This document shows positions 11,035 to 20,778 of a DNA stretch of 64,000 bases, in pieces. The stretch is taken from IMG/VR virus record IMGVR_UViG_3300042899_000228, positions 1 to 64,000 of that record; one strand, 5' to 3'. Numbering within the stretch: position 1 is the first letter of the stretch; each line of letters opens with the position of its first letter. The position numbers and the translations under genes are program-made. The notes under the pieces were generated by a model. The model saw only the letters and a program-made list of their open reading frames with translations, was not told the origin of the DNA and made no database searches. The stretch is from a virus.

Positions 11035-13299
11035 TTATTTGCTGTTTCTATAATCCTTTGCTAAAAAATCCAAAAATGTTTTCTGTGCATCATTTACAGA
11101 AATTGCAGAACCATAAGGTATTTCATAAATTTTTGATTTCAAAAACCCTTCACTGTTATAATCCCATATTTCCCCAACATAAGAATCTCTTTCTTTGTCA
11201 TATTTCAATGCTGCAGATTTATATGCCGGTTTATTATTTTTGTCATTAAAAATAGGCATATCAAGTTGACCTTTAGCTTTAAAAGTAAAGTCTAATGGAT
11301 CTCTTCCGGTTTTTGTAAACAAGTCTTCTTTAACACCTTTTTTTCCTAACATTTCTTGTGGAGCATACACCATCATACTTTCTTTAGTCTTAGTGTTATA
11401 AAACTGATAAGCCGATTGACCAGAAACATTGGTGTTCCTATAGAAAGTCATAGTAACATTATCATTGTTTGTTTTTAAAAAATTCTTTAAAACTTGTTCA
11501 TTTAGTTTTCTTTGTTCTTTGAGTTCGCCTGCTTGCACTGCGTTAAGTCCATCTTTAATATCTTTGTTACTAAACAGCGTTACATTTTCCTTATCAACAT
11601 TTCCATTTTCATCAAACAATAAACCAAATACTTTTTGAACATTTTCTTGCTTTGGTCCTGTTGTTTCTTTCAATTTCATGTTTTTGTCAACTGCTAAATT
11701 AACACCAACATAATTCAATGCTTGGTTTCTGTCTTTACCAAAACCTGCATCTAACAAAGTTGCATCATAAATTTGTTTGACACTAACGTCATCAAATGTT
11801 TTTTTGTAAGACTTTTTTAATTTTAGATACGCTTCAGTCCATACTTCTTTTTGCGCTCCTTCAAATGCACCACTTGTAAAAAATTGAGGATCGGTTACAC
11901 CAGCAATTTTATTATAAAATTTAACCAGCCCATCAGTATTTTCAGAATACTTTTGTTCATATCCCCATTCATCTTTAAGAGCTACAGTTTTTGTTAGATT
12001 TTTACCTAACTCGCCCCTCCATGCTTTCAAAGACCGGATATTCCCATTTTCATCAACAAGAGATTTAAAAGCAACTTCCATGTCTTTTTTAGATAAATCT
12101 CCACCAATTTTAGCACCATCTCTAATTGCTTCCCATTTTTTATTAGTAGCCACATCCAAAGTTTTTAATCTAATGTCTTTATCAACACCACGAAAAGCTT
12201 GAAAATTCATAATAGTCCTATCAATTATTCCATTTTCTTGTGTTTCATTGTAATAGTCATCTCTATCTTTACCCTTCCTTTGTGGATAATAATTTAAATT
12301 TTGACCAATGACTCCCTTTTTGTATTTATTGTAGATGGTAGCATTACCATAGTAACCCATTCTCCCAGTCATACCATTAATTTTTTCAGAATAATTTTTA
12401 AGTATTTGCAATTGCTCAGTTCTATCTTTTCCTCGGATTTGCTTTAGGATGGTATTTGCAGTTTGCTGATCACCTGCTGCTAAATCTGGATCCTGTGTTG
12501 TTTTATGTTTTCCGATATGACTCAAAATATCCATGTTCATATTTAATGCAGCAGAATCTGATTCGCCATTAGGATGTTTTGTATCAATTCCTTGTAAAGA
12601 AGTAGATACCCATGACTTAGTAATTGGTTGAATTAAATCAAGACCTTGATTTTTATAATGCTGGTCAACTCTTTTAAGTTTTTTATAACCACTGCTTACA
12701 TTAGCCAATTCATAATCAGCAACAAGTTCTTGATCCGCTGTTGGATCATAAACTACTTTAGCTGTAGTTGATGCCTTATCTTTAGAAACTCTTGGTGTTT
12801 GATCCCATTTATCATATTGCTCTCTTGTCATCATATGACCTTCAGAGTTCATTGCTAATCCTTTACCTTTTTCATAATCATAAGAATCAGCAATGCCATT
12901 AAAATAAACAATTGCATCTTTTTGATACTTTGTAAATTTTTCTGCATCAAACTCATCAGTATTATATTTCTTTAATTCATTGGCCATAGCCCATGAACTA
13001 TTCTTGAACTTCTTAAAATTTTCATAAGCTTTAGGATCATCTTCTTTTAGTTGTCCCATTACCATATCATACCTGCCATTTACAGCACGCATCATAGGTT
13101 TTGAGGTTTGAAAGTTAACAAACTTTTTAAGCTCAGGGTGTTCATCTATAATAGGAGCAATTTGAGAATCCCAATTACTAAGCTCAGCTTTTGATTTTGT
13201 TTCACCTTTAGGTTCAACTTTAGCTTCAACTTTTGTTTCAATTTTTGCTTTACCTGCAGGTTCTGTATCGGATGCGCGTTTATATAAAAAATCTACCAT
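11035..13299 (-). CDS. large virion cargo protein (754 aa)
   Basis: It encodes a hydrophilic 754-aa protein with a charged low-complexity N-terminus (repeated KAKIETKVEAKVEPKGE-type units, residues 15-40). A long mixed helical region with many Lys, Asp and Tyr follows. No signal peptide, membrane segment or catalytic motif was recognised. It ends 10 bases before the 3130-aa gene and starts 2 bases after the 598-aa gene, so it sits inside one transcription unit of giant virion proteins. I place it with the cargo proteins by position, size and composition only. Confidence 0.8.
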   Translation of the reverse strand: MVDFLYKRASDTEPAGKAKIETKVEAKVEPKGETKSKAELSNWDSQIAPIIDEHPELKKFVNFQTSKPMMRAVNGRYDMVMGQLKEDDPKAYENFKKFKNSSWAMANELKKYNTDEFDAEKFTKYQKDAIVYFNGIADSYDYEKGKGLAMNSEGHMMTREQYDKWDQTPRVSKDKASTTAKVVYDPTADQELVADYELANVSSGYKKLKRVDQHYKNQGLDLIQPITKSWVSTSLQGIDTKHPNGESDSAALNMNMDILSHIGKHKTTQDPDLAAGDQQTANTILKQIRGKDRTEQLQILKNYSEKINGMTGRMGYYGNATIYNKYKKGVIGQNLNYYPQRKGKDRDDYYNETQENGIIDRTIMNFQAFRGVDKDIRLKTLDVATNKKWEAIRDGAKIGGDLSKKDMEVAFKSLVDENGNIRSLKAWRGELGKNLTKTVALKDEWGYEQKYSENTDGLVKFYNKIAGVTDPQFFTSGAFEGAQKEVWTEAYLKLKKSYKKTFDDVSVKQIYDATLLDAGFGKDRNQALNYVGVNLAVDKNMKLKETTGPKQENVQKVFGLLFDENGNVDKENVTLFSNKDIKDGLNAVQAGELKEQRKLNEQVLKNFLKTNNDNVTMTFYRNTNVSGQSAYQFYNTKTKESMMVYAPQEMLGKKGVKEDLFTKTGRDPLDFTFKAKGQLDMPIFNDKNNKPAYKSAALKYDKERDSYVGEIWDYNSEGFLKSKIYEIPYGSAISVNDAQKTFLDFLAKDYRNSK

Positions 13300-13301
13300 G
13301 A

Positions 13302-15098
13302 TTAATCTAATTTTAAATTATTTTTAATTTGACTTAAAACAGGATCAGTTGCATTTATTGCACTTATTGCTTGTTGGAATCTTTCAGCAGTTAACTCTTT
13401 ACCCCATTTAGTTTTGTATGCTCCTTTTAATTGATCCTGAGTATTCTCAAAAAACTTAGTTGAGTAATCAAATCCTAATTCATCACTGTAAGTTTGCATA
13501 TCAGTATAAGTAACAACATCTCTATTTACTGGAGTTTTATTGAATTTAACAGCTGCTTTATTTGCATCTCTTTGAAGTAAAGCTAAATCACTTTTAGTTT
13601 GTGCTAAAAAATCTTTGTAATCTTTTAATTGTTGACCTTCATAAGCAGCTACATCTTTAGGTTCAGGAAGTAATCCTCCATTTGCAGCTTGATATTTTTT
13701 TCTTGCTTCCAACTCTGGATCATACGCAGCTACCTTGTCCGCTTTAGTAATGTAATCATTAGATGCAGTTAATTCACTTCCTGCTCCTCCTGTATAAGCA
13801 GAATTACCAAGTGCTTTTTTGTGGTCTTCTAATTCTTTTTTATTTGCAGTTTCCGCTGCGTCCAAAGCAACATTGTAACTATGCTGAGTAGCCATCTCCG
13901 ATAACTTATAGCTATGATCTACTTTCATCTTAGCAAAATCATCCGCTTTCATAGTTGACTTAGCATCTTTAAAAATAAGTGTATTCACAGCACCTTGTAT
14001 CTCATCATTAAAAAGAGCATACGCATTTTGATTATCAATATGATCTGTTAAAGTTCCAATGCCTGCTTGATTAGTAGGTGAAATAGAAGAAATTTGATCA
14101 GTATATGCTTTAGCATTTTTTGCACTGTCTTGCAATTGTTTTAACTCAACTAATTCATTATACTTATCACTACCTTGAACAAATTTTCCATTTTTAAAAT
14201 CCTCTTCATATTCTTTTGTTACTTGATCTAAGTGTCCAATATCTGTATTTAAGGCTTCAGCTTGTTCTTCAATTTTTGCTTGATTATTTTTATCAATCTG
14301 TTTGACATAACCTAACTGCGCTTCATTGACATCTTTAAATTCACCCATGCTTACTTTACTATAAGCCCAGTCATTTCTATCTACATACGCTTTTGTTTTG
14401 AACATTTCAGCAAACTGTGGATTTTGTCCAATAGTTTTATTAAAAAGTGCAGTTAAAGGTGAACGCAATACTTCTCCATTTTTGGTAGTAACCATATAAG
14501 CACCATCTGAACTTAATTTGTCATACTCAATATTTAGACCTGCATCTTTAGCTAGTTTAATGGCTTCTTTCATTACACTTTTATACGGAACAAAAGTTAC
14601 ATCCCCCATACCTAAAGCATCACCAGCTGATGCATTTTTAAATTCTGCGCGTTTGTATTGCATGTACTTATCACCCTCTTCCCAATATGAACCACCGCAT
14701 TTTTCTTCATCAATGCAGTTTTTGAATCCCTCCATTCTATTAGTTTCACTATTATAGTTTTTGGTCCAAACCATATCTTTAACAATATTGTTATTTTCAT
14801 AAATAGATTGGAAAACGCCTGCAGCTGCTTGAACATTTTGATCTAATGAAAAATCCAAACCTCCCATTCTTCTAATATCATCATTGATAATTTGAAAGAA
14901 CTCATCTCTGGCTTGAATATTATCAGAACGCGTCAATGAAGAGTTTAACAATGAACCATATAACTCACTTACTTTTTTATGATTAGCGTCATACTTAGCT
15001 TGTTTTTGTTGCAGTATCTGCGCATCAAATGCTAAATTTGGTTCTGTCGGCTGTATCTGACTAATATAATCTGTCTGTCCCTGTATATAAGTTGCCAT
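13302..15098 (-). CDS. conserved virion cargo protein (598 aa)
   Basis: The N-terminal third has a pattern I recognise from large Bacteroidota and crAss-like phages: a YGSLLNSSLTRSDN segment, then RDEFFQIINDDI, then a Cys-bearing KNCIDEEKCGGSYWEEG segment near residue 130. The remainder is helical and rich in Lys, Asp and Ala, without membrane segments. A 45-base AT-rich gap separates it from the upstream 812-aa gene. In relatives this protein is a structural component near the giant cargo proteins, probably inside the virion. Its molecular function is not known to me. Confidence 0.82.
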   Translation of the reverse strand: MATYIQGQTDYISQIQPTEPNLAFDAQILQQKQAKYDANHKKVSELYGSLLNSSLTRSDNIQARDEFFQIINDDIRRMGGLDFSLDQNVQAAAGVFQSIYENNNIVKDMVWTKNYNSETNRMEGFKNCIDEEKCGGSYWEEGDKYMQYKRAEFKNASAGDALGMGDVTFVPYKSVMKEAIKLAKDAGLNIEYDKLSSDGAYMVTTKNGEVLRSPLTALFNKTIGQNPQFAEMFKTKAYVDRNDWAYSKVSMGEFKDVNEAQLGYVKQIDKNNQAKIEEQAEALNTDIGHLDQVTKEYEEDFKNGKFVQGSDKYNELVELKQLQDSAKNAKAYTDQISSISPTNQAGIGTLTDHIDNQNAYALFNDEIQGAVNTLIFKDAKSTMKADDFAKMKVDHSYKLSEMATQHSYNVALDAAETANKKELEDHKKALGNSAYTGGAGSELTASNDYITKADKVAAYDPELEARKKYQAANGGLLPEPKDVAAYEGQQLKDYKDFLAQTKSDLALLQRDANKAAVKFNKTPVNRDVVTYTDMQTYSDELGFDYSTKFFENTQDQLKGAYKTKWGKELTAERFQQAISAINATDPVLSQIKNNLKLD

Positions 15099-15143
15099 TG
15101 TTTTTTTTGTAAATATATTAATTAAACCCTAAACAAAAATTAG

Positions 15144-17582
15144 TTAAGACTGAACATTGGTATTGTTCAACTCACTTGCTTTAGTAATTTCATCATCTTT
15201 TTCCACAACCCATTTGCCAGATTTTTGAGCTTGAAATAATTTCATTGCCAAGTCTGGAGTCAAAGTAGGTACTGTTTTTGCAAAATCATTAAACTGTGTT
15301 CCAAGATCTTCTGAGTTGTCTTTAGTCGGTGTTAATGCTCTATCATTCATTTTGGTTATAATACCTGTAAACGGATCTTTTTTGAAGTTCTCCGTTGTGG
15401 TATTCAAATTATAAATGTTTGATGCATTAGTGTAAGCCTGATTAGAAAGCTGCGTAATTTTATCTTTAGCAGCACTGATAGAATTTGCAAGACTTTGTTT
15501 TAAAATGTTCTCTTTGTCATACATATTTGTAGCCAACTGAGCATCCTGAGCATTACGCGCATTTGCCAATTGAGCATTGTATTGCTCACCTGCATTAAAC
15601 ACACCTACATTCTTATCAGCATAATCGCTAATTGCATTTGCTACATCACCGTAAGCTTGACCACTTAAAGCCATAGCGGTTGCGCCAGCAGATTGTGCAT
15701 TTCCAAATGCAGAAACACCTTGCATCATTTGATTCAATTGCTCATTCTTAGCAGCTATTGTTCGCTCTGGTGAATAGTATGCACGATCTGGCATAACAAC
15801 TTCAGCAGACTTAGCCCAAGGATGTAATTCAGGAATCTCAAATCTAGCTTGTACAGCACGATTAAGTGAAGCCAAGTCTTCTCTCCTAAAGCCATAAGGA
15901 TTTACAAGTTGATTAGTTTGACCTAATTTTTTATACTCTGGTGCTTTTGTATTACACGGTGCACAATTACCACTAGCATCTCTAACTGGAACTGTTCCAT
16001 CTGGACATGTAGCACAAGGCCCTACTCCAGGAGTTGTACCTTCTTCTTCATATTCAGGATTAGCTGTAAAACCAAATGCATCAAAATGTTCAAAACCAGA
16101 CAACTGTTCATTTCCAATTGCAGGTCTATATCCAGATTCACCAAGTTTACTTTCAACCCCTGCAGTTACGGCAGCATAATTTTTTTTATAAAAATCAGGA
16201 GCCATTAAATCTTCTTCTTTTTCTGGAGGTTTTATTCCTAAAAATCCAATGTATTCTTTTCTAAGTTCTTTGACTTTAGTTGGATCTTTATATGTATCAT
16301 CAACTGCTTTAAAAGCTTCATCGTCTGTCATACCTGCACCGCGAGATTTTTCAAACAGGAATCTTTTTTCATAATCCTCTGGAGTAAACCCAGCAACAAA
16401 TGAACCACTACCTTGCCACTTACCATCCTTTGCACCACTATAATCAGTACTACCTCTTTGTAATGTAATTTTGTATTTGTCTGTAGAAAAATCTTTACCT
16501 GATTGATTAATAACCCTACTTAAAATAATACGGTCTTTAAAGTCAGGATTAAAGTTTCCTTGAATTTTAATTTGATTTGTGCCTGGAACTTTAACAATAG
16601 TTCCATTTTTAATTCCATTTTCAATAACCAAGTTTGCAGCTTCAGCAGACTTAGCGTTTTCCGGACTTTTTGTTATCCACTCTGAAATCGGGCCTGAGCT
16701 TGTTTGCGAATCTGCAGATGCGGTTGGATTTAAATTTACTTTGGTTACTTTTTTAAATGTGCCGTCTTCTTGTTGCACATACTGACCAACTTTAAATCCT
16801 TTTCCTGTAGTATTAATATCAGCAGAAGCGGGTAGTTCTTCTTTCTTATAGACTCTTCCTCCACCACCATACTGACGAAGCTGTCCTCCCATAGAGAGAG
16901 AAGGGAAAGGATACAATTCATTAGTAGCTGCAAAATCATTAACTGCGCCACCAAAAGCTTTAGCAACAGCTTGATTAGCTGCACCTGCGTCTTGTTGGTT
17001 CATAGCAAACATTTCATTAGGATCAATCTGCAACTTATCAAAGAACGGAGATAACCCATTAGGTACACCATCTTTGAATCCTTTGCGTGATTCTTGTAAA
17101 AGTTTCAACGCAGCAATTTTAAACGCAGCATTGTCCATTGACATTTCCGCAGACTTCTTGCTTACTTTATCCGCTGTATCATCAATAAGAATTTGTTTTG
17201 ACGTATTGATTGCATCTAGCCATGATTTAGAAATGCCTGCAAATGTTTGAGGCTTCTTTGGATTAACACCGAAGTACTCTAGGATTGCAGGATCTTTTAC
17301 TATCATCTTCTTGTTATCACTAAAGATAAACGAAGTTCCATCAGATTCCTTATCACCATCAGTAGGTAAATTCAAAGGAGTTCCACCTTGGCTGTGCTTC
17401 TTGCCACCAATAGAATACATCTCATAGATATTATTAATACCTCTGCTCATGTTTGTAACTACTGTTTCACCTTTTTCAGCTTCAACATTAGCTATCTTCC
17501 TATTCACAGGACCAAGAACTTTTGACAAAGTTACTTTAGGTACTTCTTGATTAGGAAATCCAGTTATTGTGTACTTACCCAT
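15144..17582 (-). CDS. large virion protein with N-terminal 'HSQGGTPL' domain (812 aa)
   Basis: The first 110 residues contain EKGETVVTN, then GGKKHSQGGTPLNLPTDG, then FIFSDNKKM, a set I know from large structural proteins of Bacteroidota and other big phages. After it comes LSMGGQLRQYGGGGRV, a glycine motif also present in the upstream 1045-aa protein. Mid-protein there is a four-cysteine patch (CATCPDG...GNCAPC) that could bind a metal. The C-terminal part is Ala/Asn/Gln-rich and helical. It starts 2 bases after the 1045-aa gene. A virion role is inferred from context, and no enzymatic motif was found. Confidence 0.82.
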   Translation of the reverse strand: MGKYTITGFPNQEVPKVTLSKVLGPVNRKIANVEAEKGETVVTNMSRGINNIYEMYSIGGKKHSQGGTPLNLPTDGDKESDGTSFIFSDNKKMIVKDPAILEYFGVNPKKPQTFAGISKSWLDAINTSKQILIDDTADKVSKKSAEMSMDNAAFKIAALKLLQESRKGFKDGVPNGLSPFFDKLQIDPNEMFAMNQQDAGAANQAVAKAFGGAVNDFAATNELYPFPSLSMGGQLRQYGGGGRVYKKEELPASADINTTGKGFKVGQYVQQEDGTFKKVTKVNLNPTASADSQTSSGPISEWITKSPENAKSAEAANLVIENGIKNGTIVKVPGTNQIKIQGNFNPDFKDRIILSRVINQSGKDFSTDKYKITLQRGSTDYSGAKDGKWQGSGSFVAGFTPEDYEKRFLFEKSRGAGMTDDEAFKAVDDTYKDPTKVKELRKEYIGFLGIKPPEKEEDLMAPDFYKKNYAAVTAGVESKLGESGYRPAIGNEQLSGFEHFDAFGFTANPEYEEEGTTPGVGPCATCPDGTVPVRDASGNCAPCNTKAPEYKKLGQTNQLVNPYGFRREDLASLNRAVQARFEIPELHPWAKSAEVVMPDRAYYSPERTIAAKNEQLNQMMQGVSAFGNAQSAGATAMALSGQAYGDVANAISDYADKNVGVFNAGEQYNAQLANARNAQDAQLATNMYDKENILKQSLANSISAAKDKITQLSNQAYTNASNIYNLNTTTENFKKDPFTGIITKMNDRALTPTKDNSEDLGTQFNDFAKTVPTLTPDLAMKLFQAQKSGKWVVEKDDEITKASELNNTNVQS

Positions 17583-17584
17583 AA

Positions 17585-20500
17585 TTATACTCTTGAAAGT
17601 TTAAATCCAGCCGCAGCTAATTGTTCCATTTCATCATCTGCTAAATCTACTTCTCCACCTATTTCATATACTCTGCCGCCATAAGCAAAAATTTGTCTTT
17701 GGTTATTATACATTGTATCTGTTGGATTCAATACCTGATTGCCAATATCGTTTGGAATAAAGTTCCCAGCTTGATCATAAAGACCTTGCTTCATTGTATC
17801 ATAAGTGTTGCTTGGACGATTTAATGCAGACAACTTAGCTTTGTCCCTTTCAGGATTCATTGCATTCATTTTATTTGCAAAGTTAGTTACTTTACCTGCA
17901 GCGTTCATGTACATATCACCTGCAGCCGCACCAACTTGATTCCAATTGATGTCTAACTTTTTACCAGCAGATTCTTCAATTGTACCATTGTTTCCAAAAG
18001 GACTTGGTTGATTTGCTGGAAGATTTTCAAACTGTAAATAGTCTGGAATTTTATTTCCATCTGTATCTTCAGAACCTAAATTAATTCCATTATCTGCTCT
18101 TGGTATTCTACCTCCAAATGCGCGGTTGATTAATGCTACTGCATTTTCTAATGCCGCTGGATCAACACCCCCTCCATATTCATAACGCTTGCCAGCTTGT
18201 CTAGCTTCTTTATTTTCTGCTCTATTAGCTTGGCGATCTTCTTGCCTAGTATTTCTTATATCTTGTTTTGATTCATAAATGTTTCCATTATAATTAGGTA
18301 CATTACCTAATGAAAAGTTTTTAGATATATCTTTTCTTTCAGATCTACTTAAATCAGGATAAGTTTCCTTATAAAAAGCTCTATCACTTCTAAAATCTTT
18401 TCTATCTGTATCATAAGGTATATATGGATTATTCTCATCAATGCCTTTATATTCCCCTTCTTTTTTAAGCATACTTTCTTCAATTGACTTTTGATTTTCT
18501 AAAGCCGATTGATTAGCTACGTTGCCTTCATCTACAGCTGGAGTTCCTGCATTTCTAGCAACTTCCCGAGCAGCCTCTTCTTTATCAAATTGCGCAAGAG
18601 CCGCATCCTTTTTTTCATTGTATCTATTTTCTTTTCTATCCCATTTAGAATCTTTGTAATCTTGTTCTACTAGTTTTCCGTCTTGTATTCCTTTAACACC
18701 AGTTTCTGTTTGTTTAGTTACATCAATTGCATTTTGATCATTTTGATTTACTTCAGATGCCGGATTAACTACATCAGTAGAACCCGGAGCAACTAAACTT
18801 TGATCTGCTACATTTGCAGCAGAAGGTTGATTAAATGAAACAGCACCAGGAATTTGCGCATTTGAAGTACGCCAATCTTTTGGTGCCATTGCTGTTTGAT
18901 TACCGTACATGTCTGTTTGCAAAGTTGTACCTCCAGGAGCTGGATTTAAACCAGTTGCATCTTGATAACCTGCATATTGAGTTACCCCATTTATTGGAGT
19001 AATTGAATTAGCAGGACCTTCTTGAGGACCAGCCGGTGCAGCAGGATTCATTGCAGCAGCATCACCCCAATCAATTTGGTAACGTACTCCTTTTCTTCTA
19101 TTACCTTTCCAGATACTACCTTCTTTGAATTTTTCAGCTTCACCTATTCTCCAATTTTGTCCAGCAACATTTCCGGCCATTCCAGGCACTAAACCATTTG
19201 CTCCTACAGCACCAAGGAATTGATTAGCATTCATGCCACCTGGCAAATTAGCACCAGTGATTCTTGGATCATACATATTGTTTGTACCAATGCCTGACAT
19301 CATTCTTGCAAAAGGACTTGCACCAGCAAATAAATTACCATATAAACCTTGGTTCATTGGATTTTGATAAGCTACAGGATTAATTTGAGAATAAGATGAT
19401 TGAGATGCACCAGGAACTTGCGCAGCTGGTACTCTTTGCATTGTGCCATCTTTTCTAGTTACATAACTACCTTGTGCGTCTTGTCCAAGTACGTCACCTT
19501 CAGCAAACTGAAATTGATTTGTTTTTTCTTGAGCAGGTTGCGCAATATAAGTACCAGTTGCTTCGTCATATTTATAACTAGCATTTTTATCTGGCTGTTG
19601 TGACCATTTATTTGCAGTAAACATCTCTGTTGTTACCGTTTGATCTTTATTTGCTGGATCATTATTCCAATCATACACTGCTGCTTTATAGTCAGCCTCT
19701 GACTTAAATGCTTTTGGATTGATGGTTACTTTACCATCTTTTCCCATTTCAATACCATTTAGAGCTTTAGGAAGATCGCCACCGTATGCCCTTTGATTTC
19801 CACCAAGGCTCGGAAACTCATCATCTAATGTAGATTTGTATGCACTGTTTTTAACAGCACCAACAAACATTGATGTTCTATCTTGTGCGTATGTTTTAGA
19901 ATCAGTCCCCGGAGCAACTGCCGGTCCACCATAAGCGCGTGACATTAATTTTTTAAGATTGCCACCAAACTTAGCCATTCCCATTGCAGAGTCTGGTGCA
20001 GGTACATTTGGATCCAGTGCTTGAGGATCTTGTGAGCCTTCTGTCATTGCTACATCAGAACCTTGTGGATCTGTTGCTTGTTGCATACCACTTAGTTGTT
20101 CCATCACAGATGTTGCAATTTCAGGACTAATCTGACCTTGTTGTGCGGCAGCTTGAATTTGCTCCATAACTTGTCTTGCATCTGCACCTTGTGACATCAT
20201 CTCTTGAACTTGCTGCATTACTGCTTGCATTTCTTGATTGTCCCCTCCTTCAGCGTATGAACGCAAACGTCTTGGCATGCGACCACCATATTTCATTTGA
20301 ATTTCTTCAGCAGGAGATGGTTGTCCACCTTGATCTGGAGCCGGTGCACCTTGTTCAGCCATTTCCTCTTGAGGATTACTAGCTTGACCTTCCATTTGTT
20401 CTTCACCTGGATTTTGTGGTTGTTGACCACCTTGCATAGCTTGTTCAATAGCTGCTTGAGCATCTTGTTCTGGCATTCCCATTTGAACAAAAACTTGCAT

Positions 20501-20722
20501 AATCATTTCAGGCGGAACTTGTTTAGCTAATAATTCAGCTGCAGCATCAGCAGGTTGTGCACCTTGTTGCATCATCTGTTGTACAAGTTGCATAATTTGT
20601 TGCATCTGTGGATCTTGACCACCTTGTTGTGGTTGACCTTGAGGTGCGCCTTGTTGCATTTGTTCTGGAGCCTGACCTGGTTGGCCTTGTGGCATTTGTG
20701 CTTGTGGATTTTCCATTTTCAA
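17585..20722 (-). CDS. Q/M/P/G-rich virion protein with repeated YGG motifs (1045 aa)
   Basis: The first 250 residues are low complexity, dominated by Gln, Met, Pro and Gly. This appears in the DNA as runs of CTTGTTG-like sequence on the plus strand between 20.1 and 20.7 kb. At least six copies of a short motif of the form [FY]GG followed by a basic segment are spread through the protein: KYGGRMPRRLRSYAEGG, KFGGNLKKLMSRAYGG, AYGGDLPKALNG, YEYGGGVDP, AFGGRIPRADNG and AYGGRVYEIGGE. The C-terminal third has an Arg/Lys/Glu-rich stretch. I do not recognise a catalytic domain. A 56-base AT-rich gap separates it from the muzzle-type gene. It is probably a packaged virion protein. Confidence 0.8.
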   Translation of the reverse strand: MKMENPQAQMPQGQPGQAPEQMQQGAPQGQPQQGGQDPQMQQIMQLVQQMMQQGAQPADAAAELLAKQVPPEMIMQVFVQMGMPEQDAQAAIEQAMQGGQQPQNPGEEQMEGQASNPQEEMAEQGAPAPDQGGQPSPAEEIQMKYGGRMPRRLRSYAEGGDNQEMQAVMQQVQEMMSQGADARQVMEQIQAAAQQGQISPEIATSVMEQLSGMQQATDPQGSDVAMTEGSQDPQALDPNVPAPDSAMGMAKFGGNLKKLMSRAYGGPAVAPGTDSKTYAQDRTSMFVGAVKNSAYKSTLDDEFPSLGGNQRAYGGDLPKALNGIEMGKDGKVTINPKAFKSEADYKAAVYDWNNDPANKDQTVTTEMFTANKWSQQPDKNASYKYDEATGTYIAQPAQEKTNQFQFAEGDVLGQDAQGSYVTRKDGTMQRVPAAQVPGASQSSYSQINPVAYQNPMNQGLYGNLFAGASPFARMMSGIGTNNMYDPRITGANLPGGMNANQFLGAVGANGLVPGMAGNVAGQNWRIGEAEKFKEGSIWKGNRRKGVRYQIDWGDAAAMNPAAPAGPQEGPANSITPINGVTQYAGYQDATGLNPAPGGTTLQTDMYGNQTAMAPKDWRTSNAQIPGAVSFNQPSAANVADQSLVAPGSTDVVNPASEVNQNDQNAIDVTKQTETGVKGIQDGKLVEQDYKDSKWDRKENRYNEKKDAALAQFDKEEAAREVARNAGTPAVDEGNVANQSALENQKSIEESMLKKEGEYKGIDENNPYIPYDTDRKDFRSDRAFYKETYPDLSRSERKDISKNFSLGNVPNYNGNIYESKQDIRNTRQEDRQANRAENKEARQAGKRYEYGGGVDPAALENAVALINRAFGGRIPRADNGINLGSEDTDGNKIPDYLQFENLPANQPSPFGNNGTIEESAGKKLDINWNQVGAAAGDMYMNAAGKVTNFANKMNAMNPERDKAKLSALNRPSNTYDTMKQGLYDQAGNFIPNDIGNQVLNPTDTMYNNQRQIFAYGGRVYEIGGEVDLADDEMEQLAAAGFKLSRV

Positions 20723-20778
20723 TCTTGCTTATGTTCTAATATACAAAAAAATTTTTATTTATCTTAACTATAAAATGT

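Noticed and set aside
20100-20720. Apparent simple repeats on the plus strand (CTTGTTG-like)
   Set aside because: They are codon-level repeats of Gln, Met, Pro and Gly in the 1045-aa protein, not a tandem DNA repeat array or CRISPR.
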